DNA of 64,000 nucleotides. Source: Astrothelium macrocarpum (lineage: Eukaryota; Ascomycota; Dothideomycetes; Trypetheliales; Trypetheliaceae). Within the stretch, counting starts at the first letter, position 1. Every line of letters starts with the position of its first letter. The notes under the pieces are model-generated. The model saw only the letters and a list, made by a program, of their open reading frames with translations. It ran no database searches and was not told the origin of the DNA. This document shows, one piece after another, positions 1 through 10,671 of this stretch. A program made the position numbers and the translations under genes. The stretch is from NCBI GenBank assembly GCA_021030915.1, contig JAGEMR010000006.1, positions 124,001 to 188,000 of the forward strand, written 5' to 3'.

Positions 1-364
1 CGAGCAATTATGTGGAGCTGGTGCCGGCGGAGGGCGCGGTCGATGAGGAGTCGCATATCCCTGTCGCTACGGCGGAGGAGCCGGAGGAGGTGACGGCTGC
101 GGCAGCGCCGGGAGGAGGAGAGGGACATTCGGCGACGGCGTTGTATGATTATGAGGCTGCGGAGGATAATGAGTTGAGTTTTCCTGAGGGCGCGACGATT
201 ACGGGGGTGGTAAGTCGAGGTTTACTTTCTTTCTCTGCGTGCGTGTGGCGTTGGGTGGCTAACGTGACTTTGAATAGGAATTTCCAGACGACGATTGGTG
301 GTCTGGTGAGTATGGTGGTAGGGCGGGGCTGTTTCCGGCGAATTATGTGGAGCTTGTGGGGTGA
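1..364 (+). CDS. ABP1: C-terminal end of an Abp1-like actin-binding protein with tandem SH3 domains (partial)
   Basis: Only the 3' end is in the window. The first residues (SNYVELV) are the closing strand of one SH3 domain. An acidic Glu/Ala linker follows, then a complete second SH3 domain: ALYDYEAAEDNELSFPEG, then after an intron the signature FPDDDWWSGEYGG and the closing ANYVELV before the stop. Exons are 3-209 and 278-364; the intron has a GTAAGT donor and a CTAAC branch site at 259-263. Tandem C-terminal SH3 domains after a Glu-rich linker fit fungal Abp1, which links actin patches to endocytic partners through proline-rich ligands. The N-terminal ADF-homology domain that would settle the name lies outside the window, so another SH3 adaptor is possible. 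It ends about 195 nt from the convergent MMS19 stop. Confidence 0.7.
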
Positions 365-558
365 ATGGGGATGGATGGATAGATGGGTGGGTGGGTGCGG
401 TAGAATGGGAGAGAGTACATGTACTATGTATACAGAGAAAAAGCATTGATTTAGCAAGTTTACGACAGTCTAGAATTCTCTGTTTCCTGGATCAAATCTC
501 TAATCAAATCCATCCACATCGTTGCGTGTCTACATATCTCCAACATCCAGAGCGATCC

Positions 559-3500
559 TTACTCCTCTTCATCTTCCAACCCCAACCACGCAACACGACA
601 TTTCACCGCCTCCCTCCTTACGCCCCTCCGCCCATCATCTAGCGCCGCTCTCAACTCCCGCACAACCCTCCCCCGCAATGGCACCACCACCTCCCGTCGC
701 AACTGTCCCGGCACCATTGCCAAGCACGCCAACGCCGCTGTCCTAACGTTCTCCCCACTCACGCCCACCTTCGCCGCCGCCAGCAGCCGTGTTGCCAGGC
801 TATGCGCGTGGCTCCCAAGCGCTTCGGCGTCGTTGGTGAGTATCGAATTCAGGGTACTGATGGCCGTCGTTTGCGCCACAGGATCCAACAACGGCGCAGT
901 AGTGGTGGTGATGGTGGAAGTTGGGTCGACGGATTGAAGAAGAAGGGGGATCAGCGACGGAAGCTCGGGAGCTAGGACAGAGTACGGAAGGTAAGCGAGG
1001 ATTCCCGCAAGAGCTTGAAGGTAGTTTGTTCTGGCTTCCAATGGCGCCGTGCGAGATGCGGTGGTGAGGACAGGGCAGGCGAGGGCGAAGAGTTTCTGAG
1101 GGTGCAGTCTGGAGATGCGGCAGTGGTTTTCGCGGGTGAGGAATTCGTCCGGGGCGAGGAGAGTGGAGAAGCCGCGGGCAATGCTAGAGCCGTGGGTAGG
1201 ATCAGAGAGGTCGTTGAGGAGTTGGGTGATGCGAGTGGTGGCGAGGGGACTATTGCGCAGAAGGAGGGCTTTGGAGATGGCGAATTCGATGCGAAGGTCG
1301 ATTATGTCTATGCTTGAGACGGTTGCCTCATTTATTTTTTTGAGGTCAAGTTCGCTAATAATAGCTTCCAAGTCGGACTCGGCAATCGATTTATTGACAA
1401 TTAGTGATATCTGAGAAAGGCCAATCGTCGTGATATCTGGCGCGATTTCGTCTCTTTTGATAAGAGAGATCAGTTGATTTAGCACGAAAGGAGGCGTAAA
1501 TGGTAGCTTGACATCTGTTCGGACGGCTGCCAAAATGTGCGTTGATAGGAGAAGTAGATCTTGATGGTTGGAGAAAATATCATGCGACGGATTTTCTTCG
1601 ATTGAAAACGGAGCGGTATAAACTTTGCACAAAACCTGAGTTTGAACAAATGCATCTTGTTCAAGCAATATCTTCCGGCAAATTCTCCCGATCGAGTCCA
1701 AGATTGCTCGCCGTTCGGCAAAGTCTGTGAGAAGAGCATCATGATTCTGCAACCTCTCGAATAACCATTTTACTACGCTTGGGTAATAAGACTTTTGCGC
1801 GTCCAGATCCAAATCTTTGTATGCTCCATGAAGAAACGCATAAAGTAATGCATTAATCAAAGAATGCACAAAAATGCCCGAAGTTGGTCGTTGAAAAGCA
1901 ATTGCAAGCCTGTTCTTCAAGCGCATGACAATGGTCTCGAAAATCCTCTTCTCATTGCTCAGTCTTGCAAACGCCGCTAGAACCCGAAGGTTGGGAGAGT
2001 CTTCCGTTGCAGCATCTTCTGGAAGCTCTGCGAGAAAAAGAGGGAATGCCTCATGTGTTACCAATTGCGGCTTTTGGTGAGCGACTTCTAACAGACCTGC
2101 CTCGGCTGCAGATAGCAGGTCGTCATTTTCGTGCGAGGGCTCCCTCAGGACCACAGTAATGAGACTCTGTAATATTCTCGAAACTTGTTGATCGTTGAGC
2201 AAGTTTCTCAACTTGACGAGTTCTACGAGACAATTGATGCAAAGAAGGCGGTATGAGGCCTCGTCCGTCGAGGCGTTGGTTACAGTACTAATCAGTAAGT
2301 CTTGTATTTGTTCCCTAAAATCCTGGAAGGCATTGGCAAAATTCATAGTCTTCTGGAGAAATTCCGGATCAGATGTTCGCCATTCTCCAAAGACTGCAAT
2401 GTTAGCTCGGAGGAGCTGAACAGTTACATCAACTAGCGCTCGCCGCTTGCTCAAGGTCCCGGACGCATTGAACAATGAAATGATTTGAGGCATGATTGCT
2501 CTTATTAGGAAATTCGACGAATCAGGAGTGGCTTTTGCTATAGCCTCCAGTATTCGACCAGAGGCTTGCGATTGTTTAGTCGGAGCGTCTTCAAGATGTT
2601 CGTTGCATTCCTTTGCAACTGGTTTCAAATACGTTGAGAGGTCAGAAGGCTCGGATAACTTTGCTGCAATGCTGGATAGCGCATCCAATGCTTGCTCGGC
2701 AAGCTGTTCTTCTTGCACATTGAGCACCTCAAATTTGAGCGCGTCCCATAAAGTCACTGCGTAAAGGGAAACGGTCCGTATCGAATAGCCAGCAACGCAC
2801 GCCGATATTGCTTGCAACGCATCTCGCTAGATCTATCAGTAATGTGGGGTTCAAATTCTGCGTATCGAGATTACCTTTGTGTTGGGGGACGTAGAGTCTA
2901 ATTTGTCAAGTAGGGCCGGGAAAGCATAAGGAGCGAAAAAAGATGTAGAAGATATACAATTCCGAAGACGATCCTTGAGTTGTTGGGCTGTGATACCATA
3001 TGGATCATCAGGTGGAGGCTTGAATGTTATTGGAAAGTAATTGAATACAATTTCGAAAAAGTCCTGGTCTGAATTAGTCTTCTCACTACTCGAATGTTTG
3101 GGGTTGCACGTCTTAATCTCCGTGGTCACAAGTGGTAATAGTCGTTAGATATCTCAAAGTTTGGGAATTCGGGATTGTGTGGTCGCAAAGCATCTCTTCG
3201 AGAGACTTGCCAGACTCACCTGAGCAAGTGTAGAAATATCCCATTCCGTCATGGGTACTAGTAATACAGAGAAGATAATCATAAGGTTGCGGGGATCTTT
3301 CTCGCCATCAAAGTATATGACGAGTTTTTCTTTGAGCTCTGGAGTCGAGTTTTGGGCGTCATGAAGAGCTGCATACAAGTCAACGGATGCCATTGGAGGC
3401 ACGTAAAGTGTCAATTCTCACCAGATCGATATTTGGCCATCAAGGTGTCGATTAGTTGCAAGATTACATATCTTTGCTTTTGGAGCTGAAATTGCTTTAG

Positions 3501-4100
3501 AGGATTCGTTGCATTCAAAAGTCTGAGAAAGAAATTAGCAAAGATCTTTCTATCCTAGAGACACTCGTTGCTCACGTTATGAAAACTTGAGATGCGCGTT
3601 CATCTTCCCATTTCCCCGTAGACTCAAGCGCGATCAACGCACGTATCGAGGGCTCGATGGTCTCTGGATCGTCAGCTATCCGGGAGAGCACAAAATCGCA
3701 CAGCAAGTTTCCTATAATGGGTATCAGCAACATGGATTCGAAGGAAAGACCCAAAAAAACCGTTTACTTTGCTGTCTAGAGAGCGTCTTGGTTGGAATGG
3801 CCGAAAGGACGTCAGCCAGGAAAAATGTAGCTGTCAAAATGGTCAATTTCAAAGCTATTAGGAAGACTTGTTCACGCACTCTTTGTTCTAATCGATGCAT
3901 CGTCGTTGTTGAGGTATTCCCCTAGAATCTCTATCAAATTGACGAGTTTGAGGTCCTTGCTTCCGAGACCTGCCTCTACTTTAGTAAAGATCGAGAGTGA
4001 CATCGATTGAAATCATACGCGTCGCGGCTTGACCAGCTATTCGCAAAGCTTCCTCTTTATGCTTGTCATATTCCAGAAGATACAGCTCGACCTCGGACAT
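559..4100 (-). CDS. MMS19: MMS19, CIA targeting-complex scaffold (HEAT-repeat protein)
   Basis: MMS19 delivers Fe-S clusters in the cytosol to nuclear enzymes such as XPD, DNA polymerases and primase, and affects nucleotide excision repair and TFIIH. The start MSEVELYLLEYDKHKEEA is typical of the fungal family, as are LNNDDASIRTK, GEKDPRNLMIIFS, FNYFPITFKPPPDDPYG and FPALLDKLDSTSP. Exons on the minus strand: 4100-4019, 3975-3880, 3830-3768, 3711-3576, 3522-3422, 3368-3220, one ending at 2875, and 2826-559. The acceptor of the seventh exon is not certain: several in-frame AG sites lie between about 3105 and 3064, and the most proximal gives a protein of about 1027 residues. The last exon holds the C-terminal HEAT region and ends in an acidic tail. 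The start lies 158 nt from the divergent MTD1 start. Confidence 0.93.
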
Positions 4101-4258
4101 TTCTGTCTCTTGGCTGGATTTATTGGCTTGTTTGTCAATGCTGTAGCGCAAAGTTCTGCAGGCTATCCAATAGCGGCGAATTGGTAGACCACGCCGGCGT
4201 ATCTACTGTAGCAGACCTGTTGCGAGCGGAAAAAATATACAGGTGAAAGGTCTCTGAA
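4101..4258. promoter_or_regulatory. Short divergent promoter shared by MMS19 and MTD1
   Basis: These 158 nt separate the MMS19 start (minus strand) from the first in-frame ATG of MTD1 (plus strand). If MTD1 starts at its second candidate ATG (4415), the shared region grows to 314 nt. No consensus site stands out. Confidence 0.5.
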
Positions 4259-5470
4259 ATGCGCTCAAAACATCTGGGAAATTTCATCATCACAAAGCTA
4301 CCAAGGTCTAACGCGCCACTACGGTTGGTAATCCACCACCGTTTCACAGTCCAAAAACGACTTGCCTTCTTCGTAGCCAATACCCTGGGGACTTCAAGAG
4401 TTCTCTGTAGCAATATGTCTTCAGAGTTTGCACCAGCCTGTAAGGTCGTGCTTGCAGGAACAATTGCAGACAAACTCCAGGGAGAGGTCACCAATGGCCT
4501 TGGAGAACTGAGTCATTCGCCTCTTTTAGTCGGCTTTTTGGCAAATAGCGACCCAGCCGCCCGCATGTATGCAAACTGGACTGCCAAAACATGTAAAGAG
4601 TAGTAAGTGATTATGTGTTTTCGCTAGAATTTGGCTGTGAGACATGTATGGAATTGCCACAAAGATCGCTATGCAGGTGCCATTTACCACCTCACTAACT
4701 TCGCGCTTAGTGGGTTCCAGTTCCAACTACGCGAAGTCGATCGTGAGGAGCTTGAAGATCACTTGGTCGATGCCAATCGAGATGATGGTGTTAGCGGAGT
4801 CATTACTTATTATCCAGTCTTTGGCAATCGACAAGATCAGTATCTTCAGCAAATTGTGGATGTGAGCAAAGACGTCGAGGGGCTAAGCCACACGTATATC
4901 TTCAATCTATACCAGAATATTCGTTTCTTGGATGAAGTGAATCTACAAAAAAGCATCCTGCCTTGCACTCCTCTGGCTGTGATCAAGATTCTCGAATACC
5001 TGCAAATATACAACTCAATTTTGCCTTATGGCAACCGTTTGTTTGGCCATACAATAACAGTCGTGAACAGAAGCGAAGTTGTTGGACGCCCTCTTGCAGC
5101 CCTATTGGCAAATGATGGAGCAACGGTGTACTCAGTCGACATCACTGGTATACAAATCTTTTCTCGTGGAGAGGGTATCAGGAAACGCAAACACGAAGTC
5201 ACTGAAGCCGATAATATGAGTCTCGAGGATTGCCTTTCAATAAGCGATGTCGTTATCAGTGGTGTTCCGAGTGAATCTTTCAAAATCCCGACCAAAAATG
5301 TGAAATCTGGCGCGTGTTGCGTCAATTTTTCGGGTGAAAAGAACTTTACGCCAGACATCAAAGAAAAGGCAGCCATCTACGTGCCGGCAATTGGAAAAGT
5401 TACAATCGTCGTATTGCTCCGTAATTTGTTGGTACGCGTCAAGCAGAGTCTGACCCCTATTTTGAAATAG
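4259..5470 (+). CDS. MTD1: Methylenetetrahydrofolate dehydrogenase (NAD+), Mtd1 type
   Basis: Oxidises 5,10-methylene-tetrahydrofolate to the methenyl form with NAD+ in one-carbon metabolism. Diagnostic stretches: GVITYYPVFGN, DVSKDVEGLSHTYIFN, SILPCTPLAVIKILEYL, VNRSEVVGRPLAALLANDG and YVPAIGKVTIVVLLRNLL. Exons are 4259-4602 and 4711-5470; the splice joins TA to T to give Tyr in KEYGFQFQL. The family is about 320 residues long, which matches a start at 4415 (MSSEFAPACK, 315 residues). The frame is also open from an ATG at 4259, adding 52 residues with no Asp or Glu and many Arg/Lys. That could be a mitochondrial leader, or 5' UTR that happens to be open. Both starts are possible; the wider span is given. 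Confidence 0.92.
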
Positions 5471-5621
5471 TTATTTACATTTTCACAGAGGCTTGTTCAA
5501 AATCGGATGAGACACCAAACGCCGACATAGCAGCTTGGCATCGTGTTTCGAGCGAGTCCGTAACACCGACGCCTTTGTCAAAACCCCCTAATCGCTGATA
5601 GAAACGCTGAGAAAACCGAAA

Positions 5622-6703
5622 TCACGGCTTGGAGCGTTTATTCTCAGCTGCTCCGTTTTGCAAATCGTTGGCATCGGGAAGCACCTCGTCATCTTCAAGT
5701 CCTCTAGAACGCTTCAAGCCCTTCATCTTCCTTGTCTGGAGAGCTCCTAAATCTTGCTTGCCCATATGGATTCGGCCGACTTTGTCACCTATCAAGTCCG
5801 TTTCGATGTTCTTCTTTTGCTTGGGCTAGCAATATAATGTCAGTAGCTGCACAGCTCCATACAGAAATGACCCGCTTACTTCTAGATGTTTGGGTCTCTT
5901 TAGAGCCTCTTTCATTATGGAATCATCAGCTTCTCTGCTCCTCCCTACTCGAAAATCGAGACGCGGTCCCATCTCTTCTACTTCCACATGGGGAACCTTC
6001 TGGCCGCTCTTCCTAGTCTTGATGAGGTATGCGCGGAAGTGTATCTTTGGTGGTGGCTGTCCCTCTACTTCATCACCGACGCAAATGGAGATGATGTATT
6101 GTAGGCCAGCGGCGTCAACATTTTGCACGTCAGAACCACGAAAGAGATCGAGAAACAAGCTCTTAGCCAATGTGTACGGTGTAGCCGTGGGGCTTTCAAA
6201 AGGAGTACCCGAGAAGCAAATCAAAGGTTTTAACCCTACTGCGCATTTGCGGTTCTTGAATTGATTCAACGTGCGGAAAGTGTCCGGATCGATGTATAAT
6301 TCCAACATATCGAGAATGTGGTGATCGAAACAGCGGACGAGAGTGAGGCAGTGTGGTCGTTTCTTACTATGACTTCCATAGACGATGAGCGAGGCATCAT
6401 TCTTCTCAGAGAAGAATTCAAACGATGAAGCATCTTCGAATGGATGAATGTTATTCTTTTTGCCGAATTTGACCACGAGTGGTCTTTTCATGGAAAGTAA
6501 ATCTCCTAGCGCTAATTGTGTAATCTGGCTACAGGTTGTATACCGTAGGAAGAGCGTCTTCTTCGGATTTTCTGTCAAATGCGGCGCCTTTTTCTCAAGA
6601 GCCCGTTTAGACCGGGCATTGCGCGGTTTACTGGGTTAAAGAGTCCAGATCAGTACGAAAACATAGAACTGTGTAGCAGCAATACGTACATTTGCCTCAG
6701 CAT
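5622..6703 (-). CDS. RPF2: RPF2, Brix-domain 60S ribosome assembly factor
   Basis: Rpf2, with Rrs1, brings 5S rRNA, uL18 and uL5 into pre-60S particles in the nucleolus. The protein (322 residues) begins MLRQIKPRNARSKRALEK, as in the yeast protein. It has the Brix core with HPFEDASSFEFFSEKNDASL, GLKPLICFSG, KSLFLDLFRG and GPRLDFRVGR, and a basic tail containing GRIHMGKQDLGALQTRKMKG. Exons: 6703-6690 (only 14 nt), 6630-5880 and 5825-5622. The tiny first exon is supported by a donor right after it (GTACGT) and by phase closure to give Ile5. Length is close to the yeast protein (344). Confidence 0.95.
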
Positions 6704-7057
6704 CGCGAATTGTGTCCCCCACACTCCCTAAAGCAAGAGAGGTTTTCCTCGAAACTGTCTACGAATAGAGAGGTGAGAGCAAAGATAGATGAATTTCTGC
6801 CACCGCCTTCTCTGGCCTCCAGTCATTAGCTCCGGCACTTTTTCCAAAAACGAATGAGAAGCTTCGATTATGAATACGCTAAGTGGGGGGCGAGTTGACG
6901 CCATTTCATCTGATAAGCTTCGATTACTATTCGAGCAATCCGAAGTGCTAACAAATCTTTGATCGCTAACATCAACACATTCGCTCTCCTTATCCCTCAA
7001 CCTTTCCAACCCAAAATCCTCCCTAGCTACACAGCTCCGACTCCAGCTCCAACTCCA
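6704..7057. promoter_or_regulatory. Divergent promoter between RPF2 and the glutaredoxin gene
   Basis: 354 nt between two head-to-head starts. The part next to the glutaredoxin start is a CT-rich stretch ending in several CTCCAACTCC-like repeats. An antisense ORF crosses here but has no codon or homology support. Confidence 0.45.
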
Positions 7058-8051
7058 ATGGCCGAATCAACCCCCACAAACGGCACCACTCCCACCTGCA
7101 CCGTCACCGAAATCCCCACCGACGCCTCCTTCACCCAGCACACCACCAGCCTCCCCCCCGAAACCCTCCTCGTCATCTACTTTCACGCGCCCTGGGCAGC
7201 ACCGTGCAAGCAAATGTCCACCGTCCTCGCCACCCTCGCCAGCACCTACCCCGTCACCACACCAGCAACCACCGTCTTCCTCTCCATCGACGCCGAAGCC
7301 GTGCCCGACGTCAGCGACGCCTACGACGTCACCCAAGTCCCACACGTCGTGCTGCAGAAGGGCAACCGCACGCTAGAGACCGTATCAGGGACAGACGCGG
7401 CGAAGCTGCGCGATGCCGTGGCGCGCCATGTCGGTCCGGGCAAGGCTGGCGGGGGTGAGGGCTTGCCGCCTGCGCAGACGGTGACGAGGCCCGTCGAGAC
7501 GGGGCATGCGAATGGAGACGCGACAGCAACGAATGGGAGCAAGAATCTCGCGCAGTATGCGCCGAGCGCGGGGGACCCTGCGACCGCGCCTGCGTATTCG
7601 TCGGGTGAGAGCAGTAAGGAGGAGTTGCATGCGCGGCTGACGGAGCTGGTGAAGGCGGCGCCGGTGATGCTGTTTATGAAGGGGACGCCGAGTGCGCCGC
7701 AGTGTGGTTTTAGCCGGCAGACGGTGAGTATATTGAGGGAGAGGAGCGTGCGGTATGGGTTCTTTAACATCTTGGCGGATGATGAGGTGAGGCAGGGATT
7801 GAAGGAGTTTGCGGACTGGCCGACGTTTCCACAATTGTGGGTGGATGGGGAGCTCGTGGGGGGGTTGGATATTGTGAGTGCTTCTAGTAGCCGTGGTCAA
7901 AAGATGATTTGCATATGGATCGTTGCTGACTTGGACACAGATTAAGGAGGAGATTGAGAATGATCCCGACTTTCTGAGACAGTACTCTGTCAGTACGGAG
8001 AAAAACCTTGGTGGGCCTGCTGCTCCACAAGCACAAGCTCAGCCTGCTTAG
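7058..8051 (+). CDS. Monothiol glutaredoxin of the Grx3/Grx4 (PICOT) type
   Basis: Cytosolic-nuclear CGFS glutaredoxins bind a bridging [2Fe-2S] cluster with glutathione and sense or deliver iron. The protein (308 residues) has an N-terminal thioredoxin-like domain with WAAPCKQM (Cys50), a long Gly/Ala/Thr-rich linker (about 120-190), then the glutaredoxin domain with MLFMKGTPSAPQCGFSRQ (Cys216) and WPTFPQLWVDGELVGG. Exons are 7058-7873 and 7941-8051, with the intron after GGLDI. ATG 7058 is the first ATG in frame. The coding strand is GC-rich with C/G-ending codons, unlike the flanking genes. The linker is longer than in yeast Grx4. One glutaredoxin domain is present, as in yeast. Orthology to Grx3 versus Grx4 is not resolved. 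Confidence 0.92.
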
Positions 8052-8318
8052 AACACTTCACCGAAGCAAAAGTGATGTGTAATTAGCGCATGAGACCAGA
8101 GAAGCGGCACTGTGGCAAGCTCGCTATCGGACTGCTGCGCGCCGAGCCAAGGTCTACAAGCGGTTTGGCGTTTATCCACTGAGGGTGACGATGACTTTGC
8201 AAAGCAATCGGGATGTGGAGGACTTGGAGCATTCTACAATATTGCTACGAGACGGCGCAGAGAGATTTTAACTTTATTCTGCATAGTACTCAGACAAGCT
8301 ATCGTCATGCTCTATCTT

Positions 8319-9593
8319 CTAGACATTACTGTAGTCACCATACGGTTCCTTTGGAATTTCCGAAGACAAAGGTTTAATGCCGACCAAATCATGATGTGCT
8401 TCTTGTATATGTTGAATCCATTCTTCGCGTTTGGAAAACGACGCGGAACAGTGAATATGTGCGCATCCATAACGTACAATATTGTGGGTGTCGGTGTGTA
8501 TGAGAAGCTCTGATGAATTCCTGAACCTATGATGACAGCCAACCCATGGACAAAAGAATGGTGGCATAGGCGCCTCTTCTTCATCAGCCGATTGCTTTAT
8601 CTCTGGATCGCTCATGCCGGATGTTTCATAGAAATATTTCTCGTCCACTCCCGGGCTGTACTGAAAGTCGTGCGTCAGATAGTTTTGTTTTGACGAGTAC
8701 TGATGGCCTGAATCGGGAACCAATGATGACCGGATGATGTGTCTCTGAAGCATCTCAAGTCTTTGTAGTGCTGAACTCTTCAGCCAGCTTGTGCTCTGTT
8801 GAGAAAATTCCAGAGTGTCAAGTTCGCCTCTTGCAGCCTCTGCTACAGGTAGTAAATCACCCCAGACTTTATCTGTGTAGCAGTTGAGAACGTGCTTCCA
8901 CTCGACAAGAAAGTCATCAGTCTCCTCATTAATGGAAAATGTACCAGGGGGGCCACTGGTTAACGGCTGCGCGACTTGCGGATTTCTCGTTGTTCCTTCT
9001 AAGCCTTTCCACTCCAGGAGGTTCTGTTGTGATGGCTCGTACAGTCGTTCGATCCCATCAGGATTTAAAGACTTCCAGGTTACATCCCACTCTGCGCTTG
9101 AAATTGGCGTAGATGTTTCTAGGCCATGGTCCAGTACCGAGTGGACGTCTCTCCTGAGACAGGTTCGTTCACCCTTGTTCGTTCTGTGTGGTGTTGCCGT
9201 CGATAAACTTTCAAAGGCGTTCAACGATCGTGTACAGATATCAAAATCGGTAGCATCAAATTGCCAGGCACTTGTATAACCTGTTCGATCCTTTGATTTA
9301 CGAAGCCGAGCCAAAGGCATTTCGTGGTGAGTCTGGTCACTCCGATGAAACGCATCAAAGTCTGATTGAGGATTCCCGGCATCATTTGGCAATTCCAGGG
9401 TACTTTCGATTGGGTATTTCGATCTCCGCGATCTGAACTCTTCATGACGGTGATGAATGCTGGTTCTCTTAGGAATCAAAGCCAAACGTTCTGAATCTCG
9501 CTGATAGTACTTGGTTCCAGTGGCCAGGATATTCTCTTTTGGGTTGGAGGAACCCGAAGAGCCGAAGGATGCAACATTCAATCCTCCGTTCAT
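8319..9593 (-). CDS. Two-finger C2H2 zinc-finger protein (unknown role)
   Basis: A 424-residue single-exon ORF. The N-terminal 320 residues are polar and probably disordered, with no domain I recognise. Near residues 345-400 are two C2H2 fingers: FFCPWVGCHHRFRNSSELL..HTDTH and YGCAHIHCSASFSKREEW..HIQEAHH. Each has the C-x4-C spacing common in fungal C2H2 regulators. The protein ends 20-25 residues after the fingers. A DNA-binding role is inferred from the fingers only. It differs from the three-finger regulators at 27.8, 36.4 and 41.3 kb. Confidence 0.75.
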   Translation of the reverse strand: MNGGLNVASFGSSGSSNPKENILATGTKYYQRDSERLALIPKRTSIHHRHEEFRSRRSKYPIESTLELPNDAGNPQSDFDAFHRSDQTHHEMPLARLRKSKDRTGYTSAWQFDATDFDICTRSLNAFESLSTATPHRTNKGERTCLRRDVHSVLDHGLETSTPISSAEWDVTWKSLNPDGIERLYEPSQQNLLEWKGLEGTTRNPQVAQPLTSGPPGTFSINEETDDFLVEWKHVLNCYTDKVWGDLLPVAEAARGELDTLEFSQQSTSWLKSSALQRLEMLQRHIIRSSLVPDSGHQYSSKQNYLTHDFQYSPGVDEKYFYETSGMSDPEIKQSADEEEAPMPPFFCPWVGCHHRFRNSSELLIHTDTHNIVRYGCAHIHCSASFSKREEWIQHIQEAHHDLVGIKPLSSEIPKEPYGDYSNV

Positions 9594-10570
9594 GCTTTCG
9601 GCGAAGCTTGAGGTAATAAATTTGCCGAGGTAGTCAAATTCGCAGCAGCGAGAGATGTTAACTCTTGGATTATGGGTCAGCGTGCCCAGCCTCCGCGCGG
9701 TAATATGTCTTACTCTCCCTTTCTATCTTTCTTCCAGCATGTGCTTGTAAACACTCAGCCTTAATGTTGAGTGGTTGGGGATGCATTGATACAAAGGCAA
9801 TCATTGGTTTCTAGCGAAGACAAAGTAAGGGTTTCGGACCTTGGTAGGCTGATCAACATATTCAATGAAACTGGTAAATTACCATCACGATATTTTGCTC
9901 ATCGTGGGATGAAAACAAAATTGTCAAGGCAGAGAAGAAGTTGCCGAAATTCTTTCACTGTCACCGTCATGGTTAGGCAGGTACCTTGCAAGGGTGGAAA
10001 ATATTGCCAAGTACGGTTTGTAGGGGTCTCCACCTTGATGGTGTTACCGTCCCCGCGCGGGTCCCTGACGTCTATGGTCTGTAGAATCAGCCGTATATAA
10101 AAAAAAAGGCGGTTCACAAAGACCAGCTGCCGTGGCTACCGATTCCAAAGTTGGGATAGAAACCTCCGGCTTTGATACATGACGTCATTCCATCGATCTT
10201 GGTAGGACAAAAGCCTTGACCCCTGCGGCATATGAGGGTCTGAACAAACATAAATGGAACAAACCTGCAGATTGCTGAGCCATTCTTGCTAATCCAGGGA
10301 AACATCATGACTTTTATCAGCTGGTACCACCCAACAAGCTAATTTAGTGTCCATGAGGTTTTATTTCTACGGAGTCGAATTTAAACAAATGCCATATGTA
10401 TTCGCCACATTGTAGAAGAAATCGCAACACCGTACACAATCAATATCTACCAGTTTCAAAAATGAAAAAGATCCATTTCTCATAGCAAGGCTCACACGCA
10501 ACTTGCACAAATCGATGACTTTTCTATACAATATAAGATTATACTAAAAATTTGACCATTGTCATTCTTT
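9594..10570. other. Gene-free stretch upstream of tRNA-Pro
   Basis: About 980 nt, probably including the promoter of the minus-strand zinc-finger gene. Minus-strand ORFs at 9899-10308 contain a Cys-containing segment, but I could not splice them into one frame. Confidence 0.4.
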
Positions 10571-10671
10571 GGTTCAGTGGTCTAGTGGTATGATTGTCGT
10601 TTCGGGCGCATAATGCCCAGGCGCTTAGCGTTGAATATGACAGGTCCCGTGTTCAATCCACGGCTGGACCC
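10571..10671 (+). tRNA. tRNA-Pro (anticodon CGG) with a 29-nt intron
   Basis: The acceptor arms GGTTCAG and CTGGACC pair at all seven positions (one T-G wobble). The anticodon stem GTCGT pairs with ATGAC, the loop holds TTCGGG with anticodon CGG at 10603-10605, and the T arm CCGTG-TTCAATC-CACGG is perfect. The intron lies after position 37 (10607-10635), the canonical place. A run of T follows at about 10689-10702, suitable as a Pol III terminator. D stem is short (three pairs). Confidence 0.88.

Noticed and set aside
4135..4494. 119-codon minus-strand ORF over the MTD1 start
   Set aside because: It lies upstream of the MMS19 start but has no MMS19-like sequence and opposes the MTD1 leader and catalytic frame.
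9899..10308. Two minus-strand ORFs with a Cys-rich piece (CRRGQGFCPTK) and a TWQYFPP piece
   Set aside because: I tried to join them over the T-rich stretch at 10096-10110 as a secreted protein, but the phases do not close and no signal peptide is visible.
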